Made by a program: the position numbers and the translations under genes. From Bacteroidales bacterium (GTDB lineage Bacteria; Bacteroidota; Bacteroidia; Bacteroidales; PUMT01), in contig SKQJ01000347.1 of the NCBI GenBank assembly GCA_007119075.1, forward strand, positions 1 through 7,025: 7,025 bases of DNA, in the 5' to 3' direction. Below, piece by piece: positions 6,909-7,025 of the stretch (position 1 is its first letter; every line of letters begins with the position of its first letter). A model generated the notes under the pieces. It was not told the DNA's origin. It made no database searches and saw only the letters and a list, made by a program, of their open reading frames with translations.

Positions 6909-7025
6909 TTACCGGGACCGGCCCGTGATATAACTGATTGTGATATGCGGAGAAAAACCAAGCACCTGGTGGTTTGTAAAAGCCATATCGGCTACCAGGC
7001 TGCCCCATGCATACCCGAGTCCGAA
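6909..7025 (-). CDS. C-terminal end of a probable outer-membrane beta-barrel protein (partial)
   Basis: An open frame enters from the right edge and ends in TAA at 6909-6911 after 38 visible codons (FGLGYAWGSLVADMAFTNHQ, then VLGFSPHITISYITGRSR). Alternating hydrophobic and polar residues around a glycine/aromatic pattern, and an ending with LGFSPHITISY, resemble the last two strands of PorV/PorQ-like or related barrels, but the fragment is too short to name a family. It ends 11 nt before the start of the HhH/beta-barrel gene on the same strand, so the two are very likely one operon. The start and most of the protein lie beyond the window. Confidence 0.6.
   Translation of the reverse strand, partial: FGLGYAWGSLVADMAFTNHQVLGFSPHITISYITGRSR

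Noticed and set aside
6898..7008. A 37-codon N-terminal extension of the HhH/barrel protein
   Set aside because: The extension would put residues in front of a clear signal peptide and overlaps the end of the upstream gene in another frame; the start at 6897 is far better.
1..7025. tRNA, rRNA, CRISPR array, insertion sequence or defence system
   Set aside because: No cloverleaf, regularly spaced repeats, transposase motifs or defence-related domains were seen on either strand; nearly all bases are taken by the listed genes.

Overview
The window reads as a chromosomal segment from a member of the Bacteroidota, plausibly the Bacteroidales/Marinilabiliales side, although the genus cannot be set from this sequence. 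Three things support this. A TTG-N20-TATCTTTG promoter of the Bacteroidota -33/-7 type precedes lysS. Strong Shine-Dalgarno sequences are generally absent in front of A/T-rich starts. The large outer-membrane protein at the right joins a helix-hairpin-helix (HhH) domain to a beta-barrel, an architecture I associate with this phylum. I see no mobile element, tRNA, rRNA, CRISPR array or transfer scar; most of the window is ordinary core-genome sequence.

Layout, left to right. (1) Bases 1-1177, minus strand: the N-terminal 392 residues of class II lysyl-tRNA synthetase (lysS), running off the left edge. (2) Bases 1178-1469: a divergent intergenic region of 292 bp that holds the lysS promoter and, towards lipA, an unusual density of inverted repeats and TTGCC/GGCAA pentamers. 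(3) Bases 1470-4816, plus strand: a compact cluster lipA-lipB-recJ. lipA and lipB overlap by 41 nt, and recJ starts 13 nt after lipB. (4) Bases 4813-6897, minus strand: a 694-residue secreted HhH/beta-barrel protein whose stop codon overlaps that of recJ in a shared TTAA. (5) Bases 6909-7025, minus strand: the last 38 codons of another, probably beta-barrel, protein lying 11 nt upstream of the HhH gene and likely in the same operon.

How the genes work together. LipB moves an octanoyl group from octanoyl-ACP to lipoyl domains and LipA inserts the two sulfurs, so the pair gives endogenous protein lipoylation for 2-oxoacid dehydrogenases and the glycine cleavage system. RecJ, a 5'-3' single-strand DNA exonuclease of recombination and repair, is probably co-transcribed with them without an obvious functional link. 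The two minus-strand genes at the right look like an envelope pair. The possible link between an HhH (usually DNA-binding) domain and an outer-membrane barrel is the most biologically open question here; the palindrome-rich lysS/lipA spacer is the most notable non-coding signal.
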